NCBI RefSeq assembly: GCF_052118845.1
Contig: NZ_JBQKGJ010000017.1
Coordinates: forward strand, 9,004 to 73,003
Source: Bilifractor sp002394235
GTDB taxonomy: Bacteria; Bacillota; Clostridia; Lachnospirales; Lachnospiraceae
Length of the DNA: 64,000 bases
Direction of reading: 5' to 3'
The notes under the pieces are model-generated. The model was not told the DNA's origin. It did not search any database and saw only the letters and a program-made list of their open reading frames with translations. A program made the translations under genes and the position numbers. Positions within the stretch are counted from its first letter, which is position 1. Every line of letters starts with the position of its first letter. This document shows, piece after piece, positions 16,026 to 24,419 of this stretch.

Positions 16026-16472
16026 TTAATAGTCGTAGAATAAATAACGTGTCGTTCCAGGCTTGTAATCATTTTTTGAACTATCTCTTTCGATGCCTAT
16101 CTTGCTGTATACTCTTTCTGTGAGTATCCCGTGAAATGATTTCATAGTCCACGTTTCTGGCTCAGTATATGTCTGAGCAAATAATATGCCACCTTTATCT
16201 GCAGCTTGATAGTCCAAAGCATTATTATATTTCGGATCCGATACAGTCCCAGTCTTTATATCATAAACCTTGCATTTCATCTGTTCATTAGTGTCATAGT
16301 AAGTTGCAAATACAGCTGCTTTTGCGGCCCGCGCATTTGCAAGATTGGTCGCAAACCTTGCCTTTTTCAATTGAGTATTGAAGATCGGGATGGATATTGC
16401 AACAAGGACTCCAATGATGGCAACCACGATCAGGAGCTCCGCTAATGTAAAGCCCTTCTTATTCTTTTTCAT
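16026..16472 (-). CDS. type IV prepilin (148 residues)
   Basis: It starts MKKNKKGFTLAELL with Glu5 intact and has NTQLKKARFATNLANARAA after the helix. The C-terminal domain ends in RYLFYDY. The SD (GGGAG) and the sequence up to the start match those of the ATA-start paralogue at 15421 almost base for base, which is how the ATA change can be recognised. The frame is intact. It belongs to the middle of the prepilin series and would be processed by the PilD encoded at 20514-21287. Confidence 0.88.
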   Translation of the reverse strand: MKKNKKGFTLAELLIVVAIIGVLVAISIPIFNTQLKKARFATNLANARAAKAAVFATYYDTNEQMKCKVYDIKTGTVSDPKYNNALDYQAADKGGILFAQTYTEPETWTMKSFHGILTERVYSKIGIERDSSKNDYKPGTTRYLFYDY

Positions 16473-16536
16473 AGAGCATCACTCCCTTTCGTGAACAGTT
16501 TTATTGAGACCAATAAAGCTCCATAGTGCGGAATTT

Positions 16537-16998
16537 ATTCCCGAACCTGTGAATAGTAAATATATCTAATACTTCCGTCACTATTTAATACAAACGACCA
16601 TCTCTTCATGATTTGACGATAAAAGGATTCTATATCTTTCGTGTCACTCGGATAATCAGGCCAGCTTTCAATACTTGTCGCACCGGGATCATGAATAAAG
16701 GCGCCCAAGCCGCCCCCGGTATTGTTTTATTTATCGTATAATTTTCATACGCTATATCCTTACCTGTTGTGACATCATAAGTGAAAGCCCATCCACCTAT
16801 CGGCTGTGGCGCACCCATGGAGATATATTCCGCGACTGCCGCTGCATAGCCTGCTCTTGCATTTGCTTGATTGGTAGCCATCCGAGCCTTCCTAAGCTGA
16901 TTATTGAAGATCGGTATGGATATCGCCACGAGCACTCCGATTATCGCAACCACAATGAGGAGTTCAGCAAGGGTGAAGCCTTTATTATTCTTTTTCAT
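16537..16998 (-). pseudogene. type IV prepilin with a frameshift
   Basis: The first 90 residues are a normal prepilin (MKKNNKGFTLAELL, then NNQLRKARMATNQANARAG). Near 16725-16728, a run of four A on the coding strand, the reading frame slips. In the frame as given it ends after 122 residues with an unlikely tail. In the shifted frame the sequence continues as GGGLGAFIHDPGATSIE, then IESFYRQIMKRW and ends SDGSIRYIYYSQVRE at 16537, like the other paralogues. One extra A would restore a protein of about 153 residues. This is a recent frameshift, a phase-variable site or a sequencing error. Confidence 0.75.
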
Positions 16999-17021
16999 TG
17001 GGCATCACTCCCCTCTCATAA

Positions 17022-17215
17022 TTACGCCCACAGTTCTTAAAATTGCGGAAAACGACCTTATTACGCGCAAATGTGCACGTTGAAAATTGCAGGTCAGGTG
17101 GTCCATCCCGGTCGTCTCCCTATGGGCTGATGAACCACATTCTTATATTACGCCCGCAGGTTCCGAAATCTGCGGAAAATAGCCTCATACTGCGCAATAG
17201 TCTAGGGTCATTACA
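17022..17215. repeat. pair of structured direct repeats
   Basis: Two copies of a roughly 50-bp sequence begin with ATTACGCCC at about 17022 and 17149. Each contains a small hairpin on the minus strand, CCGCAG/CTGCGG in one and CCGCA/TGTGG in the other, so pairing is kept while bases change. They lie between two prepilin genes in a gap of about 316 bp that holds no gene. Confidence 0.55.
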
Positions 17216-17249
17216 AGCGATGGACAGGCGCGCGTAATAGCTTATGATA

Positions 17250-17279
17250 TGAAGAAACCCTCCAGATTGCTCCGGAGGG
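17250..17279 (-). terminator. rho-independent terminator after the first prepilin gene
   Basis: Stem CCCTCC / GGAGGG around a short loop, followed on the minus strand by TTTCTTC. It lies 35 bp downstream of the prepilin stop at 17315 and may make that gene a separate high-level transcript. Confidence 0.7.
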
Positions 17280-17314
17280 CATTAATTTCTAATGCTGAAT
17301 AAGTTAATCTTTAA

Positions 17315-17740
17315 TTAATTATATGTTAATGCAGCAACACCAGTAGAACGCGTCACGGTAATTGTAGCAGTACCATTAGCAGTAGGATCACCAGCATCCA
17401 TGCTACCTATTTTGCTACCTTTAAGGTTGGAGCTCTGCCAACCAGCAGTTGTTTGCGTTAACTGTACTGTGGCTGTCAACGTATCTGAATCAGCCTTTGC
17501 ATCATTTATTGTAATATTACCTTCAGTAGACGCTGTAACTGCTTCGCCCGTAAGAGCATCAGCGGCAAGTTCTGCGTAAGCAGAGCGAATGTTAGCCGCA
17601 TCCGTCGCCTCTCTTGCCTTCTCGAGCTGTGCTGTGAAGATCGGAATGCTGATCGCCACCAGAACACCAATGATTGCTACAACAATGAGCAGCTCAGCAA
17701 GTGTGAATCCCTTCTTGCTGTTTTTTAATTTTTTCAACAT
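17315..17740 (-). CDS. type IV prepilin, probable major pilin (141 residues)
   Basis: It begins with a basic leader and KKGFTLAELL (Glu5 intact), then a helix, TAQLEKAREATDAANIRSAY and a small Thr/Ala-rich domain without cysteine. It has its own consensus promoter (TTGTCA-17-TATTAT), a strong AGGAGG site and its own terminator. That arrangement fits an abundant major pilin, while the paralogues downstream look like minor pilins. The globular domain is compact and low in aromatic residues. Naming it the major pilin is an inference from its transcription signals. Confidence 0.88.
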   Translation of the reverse strand: MLKKLKNSKKGFTLAELLIVVAIIGVLVAISIPIFTAQLEKAREATDAANIRSAYAELAADALTGEAVTASTEGNITINDAKADSDTLTATVQLTQTTAGWQSSNLKGSKIGSMDAGDPTANGTATITVTRSTGVAALTYN

Positions 17741-17806
17741 TTTTCAGGTCCTCCTCTTAAATATCATTTCCTCTTAACTAAGGAAATAAAAATTATTACT
17801 GATATT

Positions 17807-17835
17807 ATAATATATGCTTTTTCGTCATTTGACAA
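17807..17835 (-). promoter_or_regulatory. sigma-A-type promoter for the major pilin gene
   Basis: TTGTCA at 17830-17835 and TATTAT at 17807-17812, spaced by 17 bp, in an AT-rich stretch 67 bp upstream of the start. Confidence 0.75.
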
Positions 17836-17927
17836 GTCTAGTCATGTGAATTACTGCCCAAATTTTGTCGATTATTTTAATCAATCTAGACGAAATTAGA
17901 GAATCGGCGGAATTTTATGGGCTTCAT

Positions 17928-18560
17928 TCAGTATGATGCAGCGGAACTTGAAGTGGTGTCGTCTGTCTGGCTTTCGTCGGATGAACTATCGACGATGATG
18001 CCGCTGGTGTCTGTCGCTCCCTGGAGTGTCTCAAAGAAGGTCACCTTCATGGATACACTGACCGGTCCACTCTGCAGAACGCCGCTGTCGCTGCCGGCTG
18101 CGATGTCGAGATCGCTGATCAGGCAGCGGTATCTGCAGGAGTACAGGCTGCTGATTATTTTTTCCGCCTCCGCATAGCTGTTGGAGGTGAAGGTGATGTT
18201 GATATTTCTGCGAACCGTATTGTCTGTCGCCTCCGGCTCCTCGAAATCGAAGTTGTAGACGGAGGTTCCGGAGAAGATGTTGTTCAGCTCCGTCATCTCA
18301 TTGCTGAGGTTGTTGTAGGTGGCGACCTCGCCGGAATATGCCACTGTGCCGTTGGCGATGTCCTGCTTCATCTGGCTGATCATTGCCGCTCTCTTCTGCT
18401 CCAGTGTGATCTGGCTGTCCAGATCCGTGGTGTCATAACTGCGGAGCTGTGACTCGAGGTAATCATAGGTGAAAAAATAATAGATGAATCCCAGCAGGGC
18501 AAAGGTCAGTATCAGGATGAGGACAGTTTCTTTTTTGGAAAATTTACGATTAAGTTTCAT
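17928..18560 (-). CDS. pilO: PilO-like pilus assembly protein
   Basis: The 210-residue protein has one N-terminal membrane helix (TVLILILTFALLGFIYYFF), a coiled-coil-like stretch with many Gln and Lys, and a C-terminal alpha/beta domain that ends in a Ser/Thr/Asp-rich tail. This matches the layout of PilO, the inner-membrane alignment protein that pairs with PilN. Its ATG overlaps the stop of the PilN-like gene by four bases. Sequence identity within this family is low, so the call rests mainly on layout and on the order pilM-pilN-pilO. Confidence 0.75.
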   Translation of the reverse strand: MKLNRKFSKKETVLILILTFALLGFIYYFFTYDYLESQLRSYDTTDLDSQITLEQKRAAMISQMKQDIANGTVAYSGEVATYNNLSNEMTELNNIFSGTSVYNFDFEEPEATDNTVRRNINITFTSNSYAEAEKIISSLYSCRYRCLISDLDIAAGSDSGVLQSGPVSVSMKVTFFETLQGATDTSGIIVDSSSDESQTDDTTSSSAASY

Positions 18561-19303
18561 TGATTTTCCATTCCCTCACTTTCTGCTTCCTGCTTCTTGG
18601 CCGCAAGCTGATCCGTCAGCGATGGCTCCCCGTCGCCGGACGAACTGGATACGGCACCGGTCGGGGAGGTAAAGGTGATGGTGATCTCCGCCGTCACAAC
18701 GCCTGTGTCTGTGCTGTCATCTCCTGTGGATGCGGTAGAAGGCGAGACATACTGTACGATGTCGCTGCTCTGGAGTGCCTGGACCACGTCGGAGACTTCA
18801 GACAATGTCGTCCGCTCGATGGTCAGCGTCGCGGTGTTGCCGGTAATTGATATGCTCTTGATTCCGCTGTCAACCTGAACATCCTGGTCAATCACCTGCA
18901 TCATTTTTGCCCGGTCCTGCATGGCCAGCTCGTCGGAATTCATGTATCCGGTTCCGTAGTGGCTGTACTGACCGCTCACATCGTCATAGACGCTGTTAGA
19001 CGATACAAGTTCCTTGAGCTGTTCCTGCTTCGCGCCGTATTCCGCCTGTGCGGTATTGATCTCGTTCAGCTTGTCCAGCACCATGAACTTGGTGAAGATC
19101 CCGAGTGCCACGAGAAAAATGCCAAAGACCACCAGATCGAAGGCGATGCGTTTTCCGTTGTTCTCGTGGAAGACCAGATTGATGCTTGTCTTTGTCGGGT
19201 ATTTTCCTTTTCCCCGTGCGCCGGTGCTGCTCTTTTGCGGCTTTTTGCCGCTTCCGGAAGCGCCGGGGCCGATTTCCATACTTAACAGATCTTTCAGGCT
19301 CAA
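18557..19303 (-). CDS. pilN: PilN-like pilus assembly protein
   Basis: The 248-residue protein has a cytoplasmic N-terminal stretch of about 60 residues rich in Gly, Lys and Ser. TSINLVF follows, similar to the INL motif by which PilN binds PilM, then one membrane helix (FDLVVFGIFLVALGIF) and a coiled-coil and alpha/beta periplasm-type domain. The start is TTG, 8 nt after GGGGAGG; no ATG fits. It sits between pilM and pilO. It would couple cytoplasmic PilM to the membrane part of the machine. Confidence 0.75.
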   Translation of the reverse strand: MSLKDLLSMEIGPGASGSGKKPQKSSTGARGKGKYPTKTSINLVFHENNGKRIAFDLVVFGIFLVALGIFTKFMVLDKLNEINTAQAEYGAKQEQLKELVSSNSVYDDVSGQYSHYGTGYMNSDELAMQDRAKMMQVIDQDVQVDSGIKSISITGNTATLTIERTTLSEVSDVVQALQSSDIVQYVSPSTASTGDDSTDTGVVTAEITITFTSPTGAVSSSSGDGEPSLTDQLAAKKQEAESEGMENQ

Positions 19304-19318
19304 TGCTTATTCCTCCCC

Positions 19319-20320
19319 TTAGAACATGGTGATTCCGACCGACTGCGGCCCGAGGATCATGCTCTCATCAAACTCCGGTTTCGTCTCGATGAGATCGGCG
19401 ATGCTGATCTGAGGCAGCTCGACGTTCTCTGCAATTTCCTTCATGAGTCCGTCGATTCTCGATCCGCCGCCGCAGTAGTACAGCTTGTCGATGTTGTTGT
19501 TCGGATTATTGAAGCTGTAGAAATTGAGCACACGCATGATCTGAACGGCCATGCTGTTGTACAGGTCCTGAATCTGCTGGTCATCCTGGATGATGTCCTT
19601 CTGATCGTCCAGACTGCTCATATCGATATTTTTCACCGTTTTCTCATTCAGGCCGACCACTTCCGCGTAAGCCTTCGCCAGTTCGTGACATCCCGGCTCC
19701 ATGCTTCGTGTGATTTCGTACTCTCCCTTCGGAAAAAAATGAAGATTGATGGTACGGTCGCCGGCATCGAGGATGACATAGTCTCTGCTTCCTTTTTCGA
19801 TGCTGTGCCGTTTCTCGAAGTCCTGAATAATCGTGCGGAAGGCGATTACCTCCGGAGCGATGATTTCCAGTCTGAGGCCGGCTCTTCTGCACATGGCGGT
19901 GTAGTTCTGAATCAGATTTTTACTGGCAGCCACCGCAAGGAGCTCCATTTTCTTCTCGTTTCGGCCGATTACCGCATAATCGTAGATATATTTGTCGAAA
20001 TCCTCTGTGATGTAATCGTGAAATTCAAAGGGAAGGTTAACCTTCAGCTGACTGATCGTCATCAGCGGAAGTTCCATCCGCCGGATATAGGCTGTGTTCT
20101 CCGGCATCGCGACAGCCGCTGTCCGGCAGCTAATGCCGTTTGCCTTCATCAGTTCCTTGATGAAATCTCCTGCCGCGTCCCAGGATGTGACGCGTCCGTC
20201 CTTTACGAGGTGCTCCGGCACCCGCTCGCTCACAAATCGGACCGGGACATTGTTCTGGCACAGCGTCATCTTGATCCGGTAATTCCCGATATCGATTCCC
20301 AGTATCTTATTCTTTGGCAT
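19319..20320 (-). CDS. pilM: PilM, actin-like pilus assembly protein
   Basis: The 333-residue protein has the actin-fold phosphate loop near the N-terminus (ILGIDIGNYRIKM), a second phosphate motif (DYVILDAGDRTINLHFF) and the late adenosine motif (LYYCGGGSRIDGL). It matches PilM, a cytoplasmic ATP-binding protein that binds the N-terminus of PilN and links it to the assembly ATPases. The start follows GAGGG by six nt. It leads the pilMNO block, and an extended -10 promoter sits about 55 bp upstream. Confidence 0.9.
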   Translation of the reverse strand: MPKNKILGIDIGNYRIKMTLCQNNVPVRFVSERVPEHLVKDGRVTSWDAAGDFIKELMKANGISCRTAAVAMPENTAYIRRMELPLMTISQLKVNLPFEFHDYITEDFDKYIYDYAVIGRNEKKMELLAVAASKNLIQNYTAMCRRAGLRLEIIAPEVIAFRTIIQDFEKRHSIEKGSRDYVILDAGDRTINLHFFPKGEYEITRSMEPGCHELAKAYAEVVGLNEKTVKNIDMSSLDDQKDIIQDDQQIQDLYNSMAVQIMRVLNFYSFNNPNNNIDKLYYCGGGSRIDGLMKEIAENVELPQISIADLIETKPEFDESMILGPQSVGITMF

Positions 20321-20373
20321 AGCACGCCCTCATTCCCGTTATGTTTTTTGCCTCGTGATACAGACTATTCTAT

Positions 20374-20382
20374 ATTATATCA
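20374..20382 (-). promoter_or_regulatory. extended -10 promoter element ahead of pilM
   Basis: TGATATAAT on the minus strand, 54 bp before the pilM start. No good -35 box is visible, so activity rests on the extended -10. Confidence 0.45.
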
Positions 20383-20404
20383 GATCAGATCAAGTTCATA
20401 TACC

Positions 20405-20509
20405 CTTCTGTTTGTCATATCGCACAGATCAGGTACTTCCTATTGTGGAACGATTCGAAAAACGTTTATGAATTTCTTCTGTAAATCTTACCGCGCGGAT
20501 CAGGTACCT
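20405..20509. repeat. two diverged copies of a 34-bp sequence, 71 bp apart
   Basis: Copies at 20405-20438 and 20476-20509 share CTTCTG, GATCAGGTAC and other blocks. They fill the gap between pilD and pilM. Confidence 0.6.
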
Positions 20510-20513
20510 CCTG

Positions 20514-21287
20514 TCAGAACAGGCTCAGGTACCACCCGGTTACGGCTTGGCCGAACAGGATGCTGATCCAGGTTGCGATGGAGATTGCCGGACCGAAGGG
20601 GATTCTGTGTTCCCTGCGGATCGCGGCAAAAATCAGTCCGATGATACAGGACAGAATCAGATTAAACAGTCCGGTTACCGGTCCGGTGAAGAGTCCTGCC
20701 ATGAAGAAAAGCTTGATGTCTCCGCCTCCGAGTCCTTCCTTGCCGGTGACCCTGTCAAAGAGAAGTGAAAGCAGAAGCAATGCCCCTGCAATGACGGCTC
20801 CGCCCAGAAGGCCTGAGATCAGCTGGTCTTTGATTTTTTCCCCGGTGAAGGGAAGGGTAACCGCCCACAGCACAATACCTGCCACGATGAAGCCGTTCGG
20901 AATTTCAAAGGTATCCAGGTCGGTCAGGGAAAGTCCGAGAAGGATACAGGACAGGATCATGTACCGCATCGTGAGAATGCTGATCCCGTATCGGAGATAT
21001 ACACCTGTGAAGGCGCAGGCGAGAATCAGCTCCGCGATCATGTACCGCGGGGAAATCTTCTCATGGCAGTACCGGCATCTGCCCTTCAGAAACAGGTAGC
21101 TGAAGATCGGCACCAGGTCCGCCGCTGAAAGCGGATGACCGCAGACCGCACAGTGGCTTCTGCCCTTCAGCACGCTCTCGCCGTGCACAATCCGCCACGC
21201 AAGGCAGTTGATAAAGCTGCCGAAGACGGCACCGAAGACGAAGCTGACGACTCCTCCGTATATTGTCAGAAATAGAGTTGGTTCCAC
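20514..21287 (-). CDS. pilD: prepilin peptidase (PilD/GspO)
   Basis: The 257-residue membrane protein has about eight hydrophobic helices. The cytoplasmic loop after helix 1 carries two CxxC pairs (CAVCGHPLS and CRYCHEK), the usual zinc-binding cysteines. The two aspartate motifs of this aspartyl protease family are present: SLTDLDTFEIPN and LGGGDIKLFF. It cleaves the short leaders of the prepilins listed here and N-methylates the new Phe1. The full length and motifs are intact. It lies between the pilin-like gene 21480 and pilM, all in one direction, and probably serves every prepilin in the locus. Confidence 0.95.
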   Translation of the reverse strand: MEPTLFLTIYGGVVSFVFGAVFGSFINCLAWRIVHGESVLKGRSHCAVCGHPLSAADLVPIFSYLFLKGRCRYCHEKISPRYMIAELILACAFTGVYLRYGISILTMRYMILSCILLGLSLTDLDTFEIPNGFIVAGIVLWAVTLPFTGEKIKDQLISGLLGGAVIAGALLLLSLLFDRVTGKEGLGGGDIKLFFMAGLFTGPVTGLFNLILSCIIGLIFAAIRREHRIPFGPAISIATWISILFGQAVTGWYLSLF

Positions 21288-21304
21288 CGTGATTACCCCT
21301 CATA

Positions 21305-21373
21305 TCAAATACACAATTCAACGCTGTTCAAATACACAGTTCACCACTGTTCAAATACGCAGCTCAAATGCTC
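21305..21373. repeat. 23-bp tandem repeat, three copies
   Basis: Units at 21305-21327, 21328-21350 and 21351-21373 start TCAAATAC; the last is diverged. They lie between the 191-residue gene and pilD. Confidence 0.8.
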
Positions 21374-21479
21374 AGTTGCTTCCACAGATACTCCAGGAGC
21401 CGATCCCGTAAATCGATCAACTGGTGCGGCGTATTTTACCGCAGTGCACGGATGCCACAGCCTCCGATATCTGTCTGCT

Positions 21480-22055
21480 TCATGATGATGCGGCCGCGCC
21501 GAGACCGGCTATTTTCGTCCCGGTTTTCGCGGCATCCTTCTCGATCTGATCCTTCTGCTCTGTGTTCAGCCGCCGTTTCTCACTGATGGTCATGAGGGTG
21601 TAGTCGTAGGCGGTCAGTGTGTGTCCCTGCCATCTTGGGTGAACCACCGTCCCGTTGTCCTCCACGGATAGCGCGAGAAGCTGCCCGCCGTTCTTTCCTC
21701 CGAGATTCGGAATACCGAGCGCTCCTGTCTCCCCGTTCGCGTTGTGCCTGCGGTCGGAGCGCCCGTACCCCTCGATCTTCCCGATCTCATCCCAGCCGAG
21801 CATCCGGCTGTTGACAGAGTCGAAATAGTAGGTGACATCACCTCCGAACCCGTCTTCCATGTACTGGACCTTTGCTGCCTTGATGGCATTCTCGACCTGG
21901 TTCCGGTCGAAGGTCATCTTCGCATCGTTCAGGTGACGGATATACATTCGAACCGCAAACATGCCGCAGAAAAAAATCACCGCGATCAGAAGAACTGCGG
22001 TCAGGTTCGCGATTCCCCGCTTATTTCTGATTATCGATCGATTTCGCTTCCCCAT
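21480..22055 (-). CDS. pilin-like minor component of the pilus operon (191 residues)
   Basis: It has a basic N-terminus and an unusual helix: NKRG|IANLTAVLLIAVIFFCGMF. This suggests a prepilin-like cut after Gly, but with Ile-Ala-Asn in place of Phe-Thr-Leu and no clear Glu5. The rest is a soluble domain with HLNDAKMTFDRNQVENAIKAA. It lies between pilC and pilD in the pilus operon, where minor pilins or pilin-like assembly factors are common. I do not recognise a precise family; a single-pass membrane accessory protein is the alternative. Confidence 0.55.
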   Translation of the reverse strand: MGKRNRSIIRNKRGIANLTAVLLIAVIFFCGMFAVRMYIRHLNDAKMTFDRNQVENAIKAAKVQYMEDGFGGDVTYYFDSVNSRMLGWDEIGKIEGYGRSDRRHNANGETGALGIPNLGGKNGGQLLALSVEDNGTVVHPRWQGHTLTAYDYTLMTISEKRRLNTEQKDQIEKDAAKTGTKIAGLGAAASS

Positions 22056-22059
22056 TCTT

Positions 22060-22140
22060 GCCGTTCCTCTGTTTCAGTTCATTCTCTGATCTGCCGTTCC
22101 CCTGCTTCAGTTCATTCTCTGATCCGCCGTTCCTCTCTTA
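22060..22140. repeat. 33-bp tandem repeat, 2.5 copies
   Basis: Units at 22060-22092 and 22093-22125 differ at three positions, and a partial third reaches the pilC stop at 22138. It fills the gap between pilC and the 191-residue gene. Confidence 0.85.
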
Positions 22141-23352
22141 CATCAGGTTGTACATCGTAAACATCGGCAGGTAGACGGAGATGACGATGAACCCGGCAAA
22201 GAAGGCAAGAAAAATCAGAAGCGTGGGCTCCAGCTTTGCCAGTGCCTGTTTTGTCCGATAGTCCGCTTCGTTGTTGTAGTACTCTCCGATTGTCTGCAAG
22301 GTATCCTCCAGCGAACCGGTTTCCTCTCCGATCGCGGTCATCTGTTTGAGGTTGTCTGGAAAATAGGCGCTCGCCTCGATGCATTTGCCCAGGGGCTGTC
22401 CTTCCTCAATCTTCGGCTGCATAGCCGCTACATCACGCCGGAACAGCTCATTGTCCATGACCTTTGCCGTTACCGCCACGGCATTGTTGACCGTAAGACC
22501 GGATGCCAGAAGCACAGACATTGTATCCGCGAACTGAGCAGCACTGTTGGCTGTGTTGATTTTTCCCATGACAGGCATCCGAAGCTGGAGTTTTCCCTTG
22601 ACAAGCGCGCCCTTATCGGTTCGGAAGTAGACGGACAGTCCGATCACGGCTGCCAGGATGATAATCACGAACAGTCCCCACCACTTTGCGAAGAAATTCG
22701 AGATCGCGATGGTGATCTGTGTCATCATGGGCAGATTGCCGCCGAGCGACTCAAAGGTGCTCGTGAGCGTCGGGATCACCTTCGCCATGATGATGATCAG
22801 GACAATGATCGCTACGATGACGACAAAGATCGGATAAGTCATCGCCGCCTTGATCTTCTCCTGATTTTTGCTTGCGTTTTCATAGTAAATCTGCATCTTG
22901 GAGAAGGAGTTCTCGATAGTACCTGACTGCTCACCTGCCCGGATTGTTTCAATAAAGGTCGATGGAAAAACGCCCTTCCCGTTTCGTTCGAGGCTGGACG
23001 CAAGGCTGCTTCCATCCTCAACATCAGCGGCGACCTCCTGCAGCATCTTCTTCAGTTTTTTGTCCTCGGTCTGCTCGGCGATCATTGAGATGCACCGCCC
23101 GACCGGCATACCCGATCTCAGCATTACGGCAAACTGGGAGCAGAGAACGGAAAGAATCTTGGCGTTTACCTTCGGTTTCCCGCCGAACTCCATGGACAGC
23201 ACATTACGGGATTCCTTCACAGCGGAAATTTCAGTGATGATCGGGCAGCTCTGCCGGATCTTCTGCACCGCTGAATACTCATCCGGCGCCTGCACGACAC
23301 CACGGATTGATTTGCCGTCGGTATCAATGGCGCGGTACTGGTATGTAGTCAT
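22138..23352 (-). CDS. pilC: PilC, inner-membrane platform protein (GspF family)
   Basis: The 404-residue protein has the GspF-family double repeat: two cytoplasmic helical domains (QFAVMLRSGMPVGRCI and QFADTMSVLLASGLTV, each with the family's Gly-Met/Leu pattern) with membrane helices after each, and a last helix near the C-terminus. PilC is the platform on which PilB and PilT drive extension and retraction. The ATG follows GAGGG by nine nt and lies 14 bp after the pilT stop. Length and layout are normal. Confidence 0.93.
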   Translation of the reverse strand: MTTYQYRAIDTDGKSIRGVVQAPDEYSAVQKIRQSCPIITEISAVKESRNVLSMEFGGKPKVNAKILSVLCSQFAVMLRSGMPVGRCISMIAEQTEDKKLKKMLQEVAADVEDGSSLASSLERNGKGVFPSTFIETIRAGEQSGTIENSFSKMQIYYENASKNQEKIKAAMTYPIFVVIVAIIVLIIIMAKVIPTLTSTFESLGGNLPMMTQITIAISNFFAKWWGLFVIIILAAVIGLSVYFRTDKGALVKGKLQLRMPVMGKINTANSAAQFADTMSVLLASGLTVNNAVAVTAKVMDNELFRRDVAAMQPKIEEGQPLGKCIEASAYFPDNLKQMTAIGEETGSLEDTLQTIGEYYNNEADYRTKQALAKLEPTLLIFLAFFAGFIVISVYLPMFTMYNLM

Positions 23353-23366
23353 ATGCTATTTCCCTC

Positions 23367-24419
23367 TCAGAACATGAATTTCTTCTTCATATAATCGGCA
23401 TCGTTGCACGCCTCCAGTGCGGTCTCCGGCGTGATCTTGCGGTCCGCGGCGAGCTCGAGGAGGAAGTTGTCCATCGTAACACTGCCCTCCGCTGCGGATG
23501 TGAGCATCGCGGAATGCATCTGCGGTGTTTTGCCCTCGCGGATCAGATTTCGTATGGAAGTCGTGACGATCATGACTTCCGCCGCAAGAATCCGGCCCTT
23601 GCCGCCTGCTCTGGGCAGAAGCTGCTGCGAGAGAACCGCGTTCAATGTGGTTGACAGCTCCATACGGATCTGTGGCTGTCTCTCTTCCGGAAAAACGCCG
23701 ACCATGCGGTCGATGGAATCGACGGCTGAGTTCGTGTGCAGCGTCGCGAAGACGAGATGACCGGTCTCTGCTGCCGTCAGCGCCGTCTCAATTGTGGTCA
23801 GATCACGCATCTCGCCGATCAGAATGACATCGGGGTCTTCCCGCAGAACCGCCCGAAGTCCGTCCTCGTAGCTTCTGGTGTCTGTTCCGATCTCTCTCTG
23901 GTTGATGATGCTCTTCTTCGGCTCGTACAGGTACTCGATCGGATCCTCCAGCGTTACAATATGCTCGGCACGGGTCTCGTTGATCCGGTTCAACAGAGCC
24001 GCGAGTGTTGTGGATTTTCCGGAACCGGTCTCGCCGGTGACGAGCACGATGCCCTTCCGGTAATTGGCGAACTTCTCTGCCGCCTTCGGAAGCCCCAGCT
24101 CCTCGACCTCCGGGATATGATTGCTCAGGATACGCAGTGCTGCTGAGATATGGCCTCTCTGGTGAAACAGGTTGATACGGACACGCTCGCCGCCGATGGA
24201 CGCCGCCATGTCCAGTTCTCCGATATCACGAATGGAATCGTAATGCTCTCCCGCCAGTTTCTCGGCTATTTTTTTGCAGTCATCATCGGTCAGAATATCA
24301 CTTGTCAGATCCTGAAGTATTCCGTCCACACGAATTTTCGGCGGAAGTCCGCAGATCAGGTGGATATCTGATGCGCGCATCGCTGCTGCTGTCATAACCA
24401 TTTGGTCGACCTTCATCAT
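23367..24419 (-). CDS. pilT: PilT, pilus retraction ATPase
   Basis: The 350-residue protein matches PilT in length and motifs: Walker A GETGSGKST, the Asp box (THEDPIEY-like TLEDPIEYLYEP), Walker B ILIGEMRD, and the His box ATLHTNSAVDSIDR. The AIRNLIRE motif typical of PilT is present as SIRNLIREGKTPQ. It is a hexameric ATPase that depolymerises the pilus and drives twitching. I start it at ATG 24419, with GAGG nine nt upstream; an upstream TTG has no site. Its ATG overlaps the stop of a 62-codon repeat ORF. Confidence 0.95.
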   Translation of the reverse strand: MMKVDQMVMTAAAMRASDIHLICGLPPKIRVDGILQDLTSDILTDDDCKKIAEKLAGEHYDSIRDIGELDMAASIGGERVRINLFHQRGHISAALRILSNHIPEVEELGLPKAAEKFANYRKGIVLVTGETGSGKSTTLAALLNRINETRAEHIVTLEDPIEYLYEPKKSIINQREIGTDTRSYEDGLRAVLREDPDVILIGEMRDLTTIETALTAAETGHLVFATLHTNSAVDSIDRMVGVFPEERQPQIRMELSTTLNAVLSQQLLPRAGGKGRILAAEVMIVTTSIRNLIREGKTPQMHSAMLTSAAEGSVTMDNFLLELAADRKITPETALEACNDADYMKKKFMF

